Shown here piece by piece: positions 26,746 to 34,806 of a DNA stretch of 64,000 nucleotides (positions within the stretch are counted from its first letter, which is position 1; each line of letters begins with the position of its first letter). The translations under genes and the position numbers were made by a program. The notes beneath the pieces were generated by a model that worked only from the letters and a program-made list of their open reading frames with translations, was not told where the DNA came from and did not search any database. The stretch comes from Xanthobacteraceae bacterium (lineage in GTDB: Bacteria; Pseudomonadota; Alphaproteobacteria; Rhizobiales; Xanthobacteraceae), in the NCBI GenBank assembly GCA_022841625.1, contig JALHRD010000006.1, positions 62,001-126,000 on the forward strand, written 5' to 3'.

Positions 26746-27603
26746 TCAAACCGCCGCGCTATCGAGCGCGCGGCGGGTCATAGCGCGCACAAGATCGCGC
26801 CGATAGTCGGCGCTGGTGTGAAAATCCTCAAGCGGCGCGATCGCTGCGGCCGCCGCGACGGCAGCGGCATCGAACGCCGTGGCGCCCGGTGGCTTGCCGA
26901 TCAGCGCGGCCTCCGCCTCCGCGATACGGCGCGGAGACGGCTCGGCGCCGCCAATACCGACGCGCGCCGTGGCGATCTTGCCGCCCACGACCTGATAGGT
27001 CACCACCGCCATGCCGAGCGCGAAGTCGCCGGCGCGGCGCGAGAACTCCTGAAAACCGACGCGGGCATCGGCGGGCAACAATGGCAAGCGCACCTCGGTC
27101 AGCAGCTCATCCTCATCCAGCGCCGTGGTCATGATGCCGGCGAAGTAATCCTTCGCCGCAATCACGCGCTGGCCGCGTTTGCTCTGCGCCACCATCTCGC
27201 CATCGAGCATGGCCACCAGCGCACACCACTCGGAGGCCGGATCGGCATGCGCCACGCTGCCGCAAAAAGTGCCGCGGGTGCGGATTGGATGATGGGCGAT
27301 GCTGCGCACCACCGTCGCCAAGAGCTTGCCCAAGGGCCCGTCACAGACCGGCTGGTAAAACGCCGCATGGCGGACGCAGGCGCCGATTTTGAGCTTGCCA
27401 TCGGCAACCGTGACCCGCGCCAATTCCGAGATGCCGTTGATGTCAACCAGATGCGTCGGCTTGGCCAGCCGGAACGCCATGATCGGCACCAAGCTCTGCC
27501 CGCCGGCCAAGATCCGCCCGTCGTCGGATGCGACATCCGCCAGCACGGCAACCGCCTCCGCCAGCGTCTTGGGCGTATAGTAGCGAAAGGCGGCTGGTTT
27601 CAT
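26746..27603 (-). CDS. Molybdenum hydroxylase FAD-binding medium subunit
   Basis: A 285-aa CoxM-type subunit. FAD motifs are AGGQSLVPIMAFRLAKP and TRGTFCGSVAHADPASEW. Start at ATG 27603 (MKPAAFRYYTPKTLAEA), the normal family N-terminus. First gene of the operon M-UbiD-S-L, with 34 bases to UbiD. It faces a paralogous FAD subunit across a 146-base divergent intergenic region. Confidence 0.94.
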   Translation of the reverse strand: MKPAAFRYYTPKTLAEAVAVLADVASDDGRILAGGQSLVPIMAFRLAKPTHLVDINGISELARVTVADGKLKIGACVRHAAFYQPVCDGPLGKLLATVVRSIAHHPIRTRGTFCGSVAHADPASEWCALVAMLDGEMVAQSKRGQRVIAAKDYFAGIMTTALDEDELLTEVRLPLLPADARVGFQEFSRRAGDFALGMAVVTYQVVGGKIATARVGIGGAEPSPRRIAEAEAALIGKPPGATAFDAAAVAAAAAIAPLEDFHTSADYRRDLVRAMTRRALDSAAV

Positions 27604-27749
27604 CGGCTCAGGACTTTCGGGCACGGGGCGGGCCATCTCAAGGCGCGCGCCGTTTCATAATTGGGACTATTATATTTTTTTGGATTCAGGCACGGTTTTC
27701 CGGCTATGTAAAGGCGCGGCCCGCCAGCGACATATTCCGAAATAAAGCG
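27604..27749. promoter_or_regulatory. Divergent promoter region between two FAD-subunit genes
   Basis: Both flanking genes read outwards, so promoters in both directions must lie here. The centre (about 27653-27684) is unusually AT-rich for this DNA (TTTCATAATTGGGACTATTA, then TATTTTTTTGG) and could hold -10 elements. No clear inverted-repeat operator was seen. The XRE regulator encoded at 29273 is the obvious candidate to bind it, by position only. Confidence 0.45.
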
Positions 27750-28625
27750 ATGAAACCACCGCCCTTCAGTTACCACGATCCACGCACCGTCGGCGATGCC
27801 GTCGCGCTGCTCGGCCGGCTCGACAATGCCAAGCTCCTGGCAGGCGGGCAGTCGATGATGCCAATGCTTAATATGCGGTTTGTACAGCCTGACCACATCA
27901 TCGACCTCAACCGGGTCGACGGTCTTGCCTACATCCGGGAAGCCAATGGCGCGATCGAAATCGGCGCAATGACCCGCCAGCGCGACATCGAATTCTCCGA
28001 CCTCATTCGCAAGCGCTGCCCGCTGATGCACGAAGCGATCCAGCATGTCGGCCACCGCCAGACCCGCAATCGCGGCACCATCGGCGGCTCGCTCTGCCAT
28101 CTCGACCCATCCGCCGAGCTTGTGACCGTCGCCGCTGCGATGGACGCAACGGTTACGGTGCAGGGGCCGAATGGAGCACGCCAGATCGAATTCGCGGCCT
28201 TCCCGGTCGCCTTCATGACCCCGGCGATCGAATTGAACGAACTGGTGACGGCGGTGCGCTTTCCGGTCTGGCCGGATGCGCATGGCTATGGCTTTAGCGA
28301 GTTTTCGCGACGGCATGGCGATTTCGCCATCGTCTCGGCCGCGGCGCTATTGACCGAAGACTCTGCCGGCAAGATCACCCGCGCATCGGTCACGCTTGGC
28401 GGCATTGCGGTCGCGCCGGTGCGCGCCACCGAGGTCGAGCAGGCGCTGATCGGTCACGCGCCCGACGACAAATTGCTGCGCGAAGCCTGTGAAAGCTGCC
28501 GCAAATACGATGCGATCGAAGACATTCATGCTCCGGCCAATTACCGGCAGCATCTCGCCACCGTGATGTCGCGCCGCGCCCTGGAGCAGGCGCGCGCGCG
28601 GCTCAACAGCCACGCGAAACGTTGA
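27750..28625 (+). CDS. Molybdenum hydroxylase FAD-binding medium subunit
   Basis: A 291-aa CoxM-type subunit with AGGQSMMPMLNMRFVQP and RNRGTIGGSLCHLDPSAE flavin motifs. ATG 27750 (MKPPPFSYHDPRTVGDA) matches the family start; the long upstream extension has no homology. Followed 11 bases later by an iron-sulfur subunit gene. No large subunit follows, so the likely catalytic partner is the orphan large subunit at 18918-21242, or one outside the window. Confidence 0.94.
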   Translation: MKPPPFSYHDPRTVGDAVALLGRLDNAKLLAGGQSMMPMLNMRFVQPDHIIDLNRVDGLAYIREANGAIEIGAMTRQRDIEFSDLIRKRCPLMHEAIQHVGHRQTRNRGTIGGSLCHLDPSAELVTVAAAMDATVTVQGPNGARQIEFAAFPVAFMTPAIELNELVTAVRFPVWPDAHGYGFSEFSRRHGDFAIVSAAALLTEDSAGKITRASVTLGGIAVAPVRATEVEQALIGHAPDDKLLREACESCRKYDAIEDIHAPANYRQHLATVMSRRALEQARARLNSHAKR

Positions 28626-28636
28626 GTGGGCACGCC

Positions 28637-29122
28637 ATGACCGAAACCCGCAAGGTTGCCCTGACCGTCAATGGCAAGCGCTACGAGGCCGAGGCCGAGG
28701 TGCGATTGACCCTCGCCGATTTCCTGCGCCACACGCTTGGGCTGACCGGCACGCATCTTGGCTGCGAGCATGGCGTTTGCGGCGCCTGCACCGTCCTGCT
28801 TGACGGACAGACCGCCCGCTCCTGCCTAATGCTGGCGGTCCAGGCCGAGGGGCACGCCATCACCACGGTCGAAGGCCTCGCGCCGTCGGCCACCGAACTC
28901 AGCCCGTTGCAGGAGGCGTTCCGCGACAATCACGGCCTGCAATGCGGCTTCTGTACGCCGGGGATGCTGACCACGTTGACCGAATTCCTGCGCGACAATC
29001 CGAACCCGACCGAGCAGGAAGTGCGGATTGCGATCTCCGGAAATCTCTGCCGCTGCACCGGCTATCAGAACATCGTCCTCGCCGCACTCGATGCCGCCAA
29101 GCGATTGCAGGCGGCGCGATGA
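28637..29122 (+). CDS. Molybdenum hydroxylase (2Fe-2S) small subunit
   Basis: A 161-aa CoxS-type subunit. Plant-type cluster: LGCEHGVCGAC and the Cys of RSC. Second cluster: LQCGFCTPG and NLCRCTGYQN. I prefer ATG 28637 (MTETRKVALTVNG) to a TTG five codons earlier. It pairs with the FAD subunit immediately upstream and is followed by a palindromic repeat and an XRE regulator gene. Confidence 0.94.
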   Translation: MTETRKVALTVNGKRYEAEAEVRLTLADFLRHTLGLTGTHLGCEHGVCGACTVLLDGQTARSCLMLAVQAEGHAITTVEGLAPSATELSPLQEAFRDNHGLQCGFCTPGMLTTLTEFLRDNPNPTEQEVRIAISGNLCRCTGYQNIVLAALDAAKRLQAAR

Positions 29123-29139
29123 CGTGCACAAACATTGAT

Positions 29140-29252
29140 CCGTCACCCTGAGGTGGCCGCGCGAAGCGTGGCCCTCGAAGGGCGACGGCCCGGATCCGGG
29201 CCGTGCATCCTTCGAGGCTCGCCGCTACGCAGCTCGCACCTCAGGATGACGG
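29140..29252. repeat. CGTCACCCTGAGG...CCTCAGGATGACGG palindromic repeat
   Basis: A 113-base imperfect palindrome. The outer arms are CCGTCACCCTGAGGTG and CACCTCAGGATGACGG; inner arms CCTCGAAGG and CCTTCGAGG surround a GGCCCGGATCCGGGCC centre. It lies between the small-subunit stop and the XRE gene. The same element occurs at 34680-34780 and, degenerate, inside the rluB-like gene (2300-2401). Confidence 0.85.
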
Positions 29253-29272
29253 CGCGAGATTGTGAGCAAGCC

Positions 29273-30154
29273 ATGCCCATCCGCTTCGACGATATCGGCA
29301 ACCGACTGAAGGCGTTTCGCCTCGGCTCGGGATTATCCGCTGACGAAATCGCCAATCGGCTGGGCATTTCGCGGACCGCGCTCTACCGGTTCGAGAAGGG
29401 CGAACTCGCCAAGATCGAAACGCTCGAAAAACTGTCCGAGCTGCTGAGCGTGTCAGTCCCGACCCTGCTCGGCGTCGGAGTCGAATATATCGCCTCCTCG
29501 GTCGCCTATTTCGAGCGCATGCGCCAGATCGAGGAGACCTCCGAGCACATCATCGTGCTGGCCGGCCCGATCTCCTACCTGCTCGCCTCCGATGCGTTCG
29601 ACCGCGCGCTGGCGGATGTGCTGCGGGAAAGCCTGCCTGACGGCTATCACGGCCGCGCCCGGGCACTGGCGCAGGTCGACGAACTGATGGCGGTGCTGCG
29701 CCAACGCAAGGAGAGCTACCGCCGCCGCCAACCCGGCATCGTCAATCTGATCTCGGCCACCGAAATGGAACGCTTCCTGCGCAACGGTCTGGTCGGCCGT
29801 GACGACCTGCCGGACGCAACACGTGCAGAGCGCCGTGCGCTCGCCCGCGCCGAAGCCGCGCATTTCACCGCCATGATGGCCGACGAACCGATCGGCGTGC
29901 AGATCGGGATTGTGCCGGACACCCTGCCACACACCAGCTTTCAGATTTTTCGCCAACCCGACCGCCATCTGCTGGCACTGTCGCCGTTCCGGCTGGGCGA
30001 GCAGCCCAATATTCGGGTTGGGGTCGCCATGATCACCGCGGCGCCGGAGGCGCTGGCGCTACATGAGAAGATGGCCAAGGATTTATGGGCGCGCGCCCTC
30101 AAGGGACCGGCGGCGGTGGCCTTCATGCGCGAGCGACTGGAGCGGATCGATTAA
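29273..30154 (+). CDS. XRE-family transcriptional regulator
   Basis: A 293-aa protein with an N-terminal Cro/C1-type helix-turn-helix (about residues 8-62: RLKAFRLGSGLSADEIANRL, then GISRTALYRFEKGE). The remaining 230 residues have no motif I recognise, but their size and position suggest a ligand-sensing or oligomerisation domain. ATG 29273 is chosen because the frame upstream runs through a palindromic repeat. The most likely role is control of the adjacent molybdenum hydroxylase genes, inferred from position. Confidence 0.85.
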   Translation: MPIRFDDIGNRLKAFRLGSGLSADEIANRLGISRTALYRFEKGELAKIETLEKLSELLSVSVPTLLGVGVEYIASSVAYFERMRQIEETSEHIIVLAGPISYLLASDAFDRALADVLRESLPDGYHGRARALAQVDELMAVLRQRKESYRRRQPGIVNLISATEMERFLRNGLVGRDDLPDATRAERRALARAEAAHFTAMMADEPIGVQIGIVPDTLPHTSFQIFRQPDRHLLALSPFRLGEQPNIRVGVAMITAAPEALALHEKMAKDLWARALKGPAAVAFMRERLERID

Positions 30155-30179
30155 CCGCGGCAGGGCGCGACGGACCGCC

Positions 30180-31127
30180 TTACACGCCCACGGAAGCGGC
30201 GGCGAGCGTGTCGGTCTCCATGTCCTGGTCGCGCACGGCGCCGATCAGCTCCGTCACTTTCGTGATGCCGCGCTCGTCGCACCAGGCTGCGAGGTCATCG
30301 ATGATCGAGATCAGCGCCGTCGGATTGCGGAAACCGGCATAGCCGATGCCGACCGCGCTCGCGCCCGCCAGCATATATTCGACCACGTCCTCGGCCTTGG
30401 TGACGCCGCCGATGCCGATGATGGGAATTTTGACCTGCTTGGCCACCTGATAGACCATCCGCAGCACGATCGGCTTCAAAGCCGGTGAGACCAGGCCGCC
30501 GAATTTGTTGCCGAGCGCGGGACGGAAATTGTCGGTGCGGATTTTAAGCGAGAGGAACGTGTTGGCGATCACCAGCGCGTCGGCCCCGGCCGCTTCCGCC
30601 GCCTTGGCAATCGACACGATGTCTCCGGCATTGGGCGAGAGCTTGACCCATAGCGGCTTCTTGGTCTTGGCGCGGATCGCCTTGATGCAGTCGCGGGTAT
30701 AGTCCTCGTGCATCGCGAAATTGCCGCCGGTCGAATTGCGGGTCGGGCAGGAGATGTTGGCTTCGATGACATCGACATCCGGCACGCTCAGCTCTTCGGC
30801 CAAAGCGGCGAAATCCTCGATGGTTTCCGACGAAACGCTGACCACCAGCGGCGGCGTGAATTTGGCGTATTCGGGCACGATGTGCGCGATGAAATAATCG
30901 ATGCCTTTCCCCGGCAGCCCGATCGACTGGATGATGCCGGCCTCGGTCTCAGCCATGCGCGGCGTCGGATTGCCCAGGCGCGGCTCACGGCAGATGGTCT
31001 TGGCGACCAGCGCGCCGAGCCGGTTGAGATCGATAACGTCGTTGTATTCCCATGAAAATGCGCCGGACGCCGGCTGCACCGGATTCTGCAGGGTGATGTC
31101 GCCGATCTTGACGGAAAGATCTACCAT
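30180..31127 (-). CDS. pyrD: Dihydroorotate dehydrogenase, class 1B catalytic subunit
   Basis: A 315-aa FMN-dependent TIM barrel oxidising dihydroorotate to orotate. ANISCPT carries the catalytic Cys typical of class 1 enzymes (class 2 has Ser). LPGKGIDYF, WVKLSPNAGD and PIIGIGGVTKAEDVVEYMLAGA match class 1B. ATG 31127 overlaps the end of the PyrK gene by seven bases, and class 1B enzymes need PyrK. Class 1B is typical of Gram-positives and less usual in alphaproteobacteria, which mostly use membrane class 2. A dihydropyrimidine dehydrogenase PreA is less likely because the C-terminal 4Fe-4S domain is absent. Confidence 0.87.
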   Translation of the reverse strand: MVDLSVKIGDITLQNPVQPASGAFSWEYNDVIDLNRLGALVAKTICREPRLGNPTPRMAETEAGIIQSIGLPGKGIDYFIAHIVPEYAKFTPPLVVSVSSETIEDFAALAEELSVPDVDVIEANISCPTRNSTGGNFAMHEDYTRDCIKAIRAKTKKPLWVKLSPNAGDIVSIAKAAEAAGADALVIANTFLSLKIRTDNFRPALGNKFGGLVSPALKPIVLRMVYQVAKQVKIPIIGIGGVTKAEDVVEYMLAGASAVGIGYAGFRNPTALISIIDDLAAWCDERGITKVTELIGAVRDQDMETDTLAAASVGV

Positions 31128-31990
31128 CCGACCGCCTCCTGCATGTTGAAGACCGGACCCTCCCGGCACACACGCCTGAGCACGCGTTTGCCGTCGACCT
31201 CGAAGGTGCGCATACAAACATAGCAGGCGCCGAAACCGCAGACCATGATCTGCTCCATCGCGACCTGCCCCGGGATGTTGTGCTTCTTCCCGAGTCGCTG
31301 CGTTAGCTTCAGTAACCGGTTGGAGCCGCAGGTGAAGAAGGCATCCGCCTTGCGCGCAGCGATCAGTTCCTCAATGACCCGCTCGACATTCTCGACCGCG
31401 CTCGTCCCGTCCGAGTCGAGCACCGTGACGGTGCGCGCGCCGAGTTCCTCGAACAGCGCCTTCGACATCACGACGCCTTGGTGGCGCGCGCTCAGGATCG
31501 CAGTCACGCCGACGCCTTGCTCCGCCGCTAGCTGCGACAGCGGCGCGAGGGTCGCGAGCCCAACGCCGCGCCCGAGCACAACGATGTTTTTCCAAGCCGG
31601 CTCCAGCTTGAAGCCGGCACCCAGCGGACCCGCGATGTTGAATTCATCGCCCGGCTGCAGCTTCCCCATGCCGCGCGTGCCGCGGCCTTCAATCTTGTAG
31701 AGGAACTCGACCGCGCCTGCCGCTTTGTCGACCCGGTAGACGCTCATGGGGCGGCGCATCCACACCTCGGCGCCGTCTGGCGATGGACAGAGCAGATGGA
31801 ACATCTGGCCCGCATAGGCCTTGAGCGCCTGCTCATGCACCTTGACCACGATGTGCCGGTATTCGTCGTTGACCCCGGCATTGGACGCTACGATCCCGAT
31901 GAACTCGCCGACGCGCCGTCGCGGATAGCGGTCAACATCGCCGATCCGCAAGGCGGCGTTGGAATAGTTGTGGTTCGGATCGAGCGTCAT
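31121..31990 (-). CDS. pyrK: Dihydroorotate dehydrogenase electron-transfer subunit
   Basis: A 289-aa ferredoxin-reductase-like subunit holding FAD and [2Fe-2S], passing electrons from PyrD to NAD. The flavin motif is RRPMSVYRVD, the nucleotide-binding region VVLGRGVGLATLAPL, and the C-terminal cluster CGFGACYVCMRTF plus a downstream Cys before REGPVFN (C-x4-C-x2-C-x15-C type). ATG 31990 gives an N-terminus of about 30 residues before the FAD domain. Gene order pyrK-pyrD with overlap is the same as in Bacillus-type operons. Confidence 0.88.
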   Translation of the reverse strand: MTLDPNHNYSNAALRIGDVDRYPRRRVGEFIGIVASNAGVNDEYRHIVVKVHEQALKAYAGQMFHLLCPSPDGAEVWMRRPMSVYRVDKAAGAVEFLYKIEGRGTRGMGKLQPGDEFNIAGPLGAGFKLEPAWKNIVVLGRGVGLATLAPLSQLAAEQGVGVTAILSARHQGVVMSKALFEELGARTVTVLDSDGTSAVENVERVIEELIAARKADAFFTCGSNRLLKLTQRLGKKHNIPGQVAMEQIMVCGFGACYVCMRTFEVDGKRVLRRVCREGPVFNMQEAVGW

Positions 31991-32130
31991 CGATCGGGCA
32001 GTCTGATGAGGGGTTAGGCCGGGCCTGCACGCGTCACAGGCCTTACCGCTTGATATAGCGACGACAAACCGGTGTGTCAATTTTGGGACAGCGCGGAAAC
32101 GGCCCAATCCCAAGTGTCGCTTAGCAGCCT

Positions 32131-33444
32131 TTAGCCATACAGCAGCGTCAGATTTATCCTGTGATTCTCGTAATTTGACGCGAATTCTGGGCGATCCGAG
32201 TGGTGGAACAGCCGTGACCGGAAGAGCACGGCGCGGTTCTGGCGATAGGGCACAACGAGGCGGTCGGAAGCCTGTTGTTCCAAAAATGTTACGATACGCT
32301 CCCGATCCTGGTCGTAGTCCTTGATCGCCCAGTCGCCCGGCGGCGGTGCGCGGCAGACCACCAAGCCGCCGTGCTCCGGGTCGAGATTGGCTTCCGTGGG
32401 CGTGACCCAGAAATTGACGCTGACGGCGGCATCGTCGGCGTGAACATCGACCGCCGATTGCGCTTGCAGACCTTTGAAGGCCCAGGCCTGAGACAGGCGG
32501 TATTGGCCGAGAATCTCCGGAAACACACGCCGGAGTTCGTCCGCGATTTGCAGCAGCAGCGGGCACGCGAGGCCATCTTCGAGATAGGACGCAACGAAGC
32601 CCTCGATATGGGAAAAGTCGTGCCAGATCGTGCTCTCCAACAAGAACCGCCGCAGGGCATCGAGCGCCGCTGGCGTGAGCAGTTCGTCAACCCAGATCGC
32701 GCCCTGCTCCGCAAATTGGGCGGTCAGCGCCGCCCGATCCGCCCGTTGATTGACTGCGCCGGCCGTGACCTCGGGCGCAGCGCATAGATGGATCGGCGTG
32801 TTGTAGTCCGCACCCAATACATCGATCTGCGCATCGGACAACGAGGCGCCCGTCTCCGGGATCAGCGTCGCGATCGCGCGGTAGTTGCGCGCGAGCAATT
32901 CAAAGCGTAGGCGATCCCGCTTGCGCTGCGACAGATAGAGAAACTGCGCGGCATCATGTTCAAGCTTGTGGCGTGTCGCCCGCGTCAAAGATTGCAATGC
33001 GATGGCGGTCCGGTCGTCGCCGCGCCGGAGTTCGTAGGTGCGCGCAAAATGATCGAGCGCCCGGCCCCGTTCGCCTTGCGAGAGCCAGAGGAAGCCGAGG
33101 GCGCGGTGCGCTTCGTAATGCTCCGGCTCAAGCCGCGCGGCACGGCCGAAGGCCCGGATCGCCTGCTGGCATTCGCCAAGCGCCAGCAGCGCGACGGCCC
33201 GGTTGTAATGCGCCGAGACGAAGCCAGGATCGGCCCTGAGCGCCTCATCAAAACAGCCGATCGCATCCCCATGACGGGCCTGGGCCGCGATCGCTACGCC
33301 GAGGTTGTGCGTGACGGCGGGATCGCGCGGCACCATGGCCAGCGCGGCCCGATAGAGGCTCTCGGCCTGCGCCAGCCGCCCGCCTTGAAAATGGGTCATG
33401 GCGTCGGCAAAGAGCGCACGAAATTCGGCTGACTGCTTCGCCAT
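32131..33444 (-). CDS. TPR protein with C-terminal 2-oxoglutarate/Fe(II) oxygenase-like domain
   Basis: A 437-aa two-part protein. Residues about 5-140 are tetratricopeptide repeats (AESLYRAALAMVPRDPAVTHN, here from AESLYRAALAMVP; then CFDEALRADPGFVSAHYNRA). The C-terminal half has a plausible Fe(II) triad H335-x-D337 (VDVHADDAAV) and His414/415 (LFHHSD), with Arg429 (NHRINLTLLYG) for 2-oxoglutarate. Such proteins are usually peptidyl or glycan hydroxylases; the target is unknown. It stands between pyrK and pyrC with 140- and 174-base gaps, so it is probably not part of pyrimidine synthesis. Confidence 0.8.
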   Translation of the reverse strand: MAKQSAEFRALFADAMTHFQGGRLAQAESLYRAALAMVPRDPAVTHNLGVAIAAQARHGDAIGCFDEALRADPGFVSAHYNRAVALLALGECQQAIRAFGRAARLEPEHYEAHRALGFLWLSQGERGRALDHFARTYELRRGDDRTAIALQSLTRATRHKLEHDAAQFLYLSQRKRDRLRFELLARNYRAIATLIPETGASLSDAQIDVLGADYNTPIHLCAAPEVTAGAVNQRADRAALTAQFAEQGAIWVDELLTPAALDALRRFLLESTIWHDFSHIEGFVASYLEDGLACPLLLQIADELRRVFPEILGQYRLSQAWAFKGLQAQSAVDVHADDAAVSVNFWVTPTEANLDPEHGGLVVCRAPPPGDWAIKDYDQDRERIVTFLEQQASDRLVVPYRQNRAVLFRSRLFHHSDRPEFASNYENHRINLTLLYG

Positions 33445-33618
33445 GGGTTGCTCCCACAATCTTGTCTAGCAGCCCGCCGTACAAAAAATGGCGAAAATTT
33501 TGATTTTGGTACACGGGGCGCTAAACTGCTCGGCGCTCGATTTCGGCCACGGCCGACCCTCCGGGGCCCAAACCGCACCGGCCGCGGGTTCCTCCAGTGA
33601 TAGGTGTATCGGCCTTCC

Positions 33619-34665
33619 ATGACCACTCGAATTACCATTCGCAAACCTGACGACTGGCACCTGCATGTCCGCGACGGCGAGATGCTCAAGGCGGTACTGC
33701 CACACACGGCGAAGAATTTCGGCCGCGCAATCCTGATGCCGAACCTGATTCCGCCGGTGACAACCACCAAAGACGGCATCGCCTATCGCGAGCGCGCGCT
33801 GGCGGCGCTGCCCAAGGGTTCGACCTTCAAGCCGCTGATGACCTGTTATCTCACCGACGACACCGACCCCGACGATGTCGAGCGCGGCTTCAAAGACGGC
33901 GTATTCACCGGCGTCAAACTCTATCCGGCCAATGCCACCACCAATTCGGCCGCCGGCGTCACCGACTATCGCAAGGTCATGCGCGTGCTCGAGCGCATGG
34001 AAAAGATCGACATGCCGTTCCTGATGCACGGCGAGGACGTCGATCCCGCGATCGACATTTTCGACCGCGAGGCCATGTTCATCGAGCGCTATCTGTCGAA
34101 ATGGACCCGGCAGTTTCCCGGGCTGCGCATGATCTTGGAACACCTGTCGTCGAAGGACGGCGTCGATTTCGTGCGGAGCGCGGCACCGCAGGTCGGCGGC
34201 ACCATCACGCCCTATCACATGGTCCTCACCCGTACCGATTGGTTCGGCTGGGGGCTCAAGCCTTATATGTATGTGATGCCGGTGATCAAAACCGCGAAGG
34301 ATCGCACGGCGCTGCGCCAGGCCGCGACCTCGGGCGAAGCCTGCTACTTCCTCGGCACCGATTCCGCGCCGCATCCGGTCGCGAAGAAGCTGGCGCTCAA
34401 CGGCATCCCGGGCATTTTCAATGCGCCGGTGGCGATCGAAACCTATGCCGAGATCTTCGAGGAGGAAGGCGCGCTCGACAAGCTGGAAGCCTTCGCCTCG
34501 CTCAACGGACCCAGGCATTACAAATTGCCGCCCAATGAAGAACGGATCACGCTGGAAAAGTCGCCCTGGACCGCGCCCGACGAGGTCAAGGTGGCTGGCC
34601 CCGACGAACGGGCGCTGGTCTATCGCGGCGGCGAGACGATTGAATGGAAAGTGGTGCAGGATTGA
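33619..34665 (+). CDS. pyrC: Dihydroorotase
   Basis: A 348-aa zinc amidohydrolase that cyclises carbamoyl aspartate to dihydroorotate, one step before PyrD. The metal motif is H14-x-H16 (DDWHLHVRDGEML), GVKLYPANATTNS holds the carbamylated Lys, LMHGEDV and LEHLSSKDGVDF the later His residues, and GTDSAPHP the Asp. This is the E. coli-type dihydroorotase. ATG 33619 (MTTRITIRKP) is the normal start. Neighbouring PyrDK makes a loose pyrimidine cluster. Confidence 0.96.
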   Translation: MTTRITIRKPDDWHLHVRDGEMLKAVLPHTAKNFGRAILMPNLIPPVTTTKDGIAYRERALAALPKGSTFKPLMTCYLTDDTDPDDVERGFKDGVFTGVKLYPANATTNSAAGVTDYRKVMRVLERMEKIDMPFLMHGEDVDPAIDIFDREAMFIERYLSKWTRQFPGLRMILEHLSSKDGVDFVRSAAPQVGGTITPYHMVLTRTDWFGWGLKPYMYVMPVIKTAKDRTALRQAATSGEACYFLGTDSAPHPVAKKLALNGIPGIFNAPVAIETYAEIFEEEGALDKLEAFASLNGPRHYKLPPNEERITLEKSPWTAPDEVKVAGPDERALVYRGGETIEWKVVQD

Positions 34666-34679
34666 TCTAAGCCTCTCTC

Positions 34680-34780
34680 CGTCACCCTGAGGTGCGCGCG
34701 CAGCGCGCCTCGAAGGGTGCGGCCCGAGACGGGGCCGTTCATCCTTCGAGGGCCGCTTCGCGGCCACCTCAGGATGACGG
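34680..34780. repeat. CGTCACCCTGAGG...CCTCAGGATGACGG palindromic repeat
   Basis: A 101-base imperfect palindrome between pyrC and the TcuA-like gene. The outer arms are CCGTCACCCTGAGGTG and CACCTCAGGATGACGG, with internal CCTCGAAGG and CCTTCGAGG. It is similar in length and landmarks to 29140-29252 but with different central bases. Confidence 0.85.
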
Positions 34781-34806
34781 AGAAGGACATGGAGTAGGTG
34801 GAAGCA

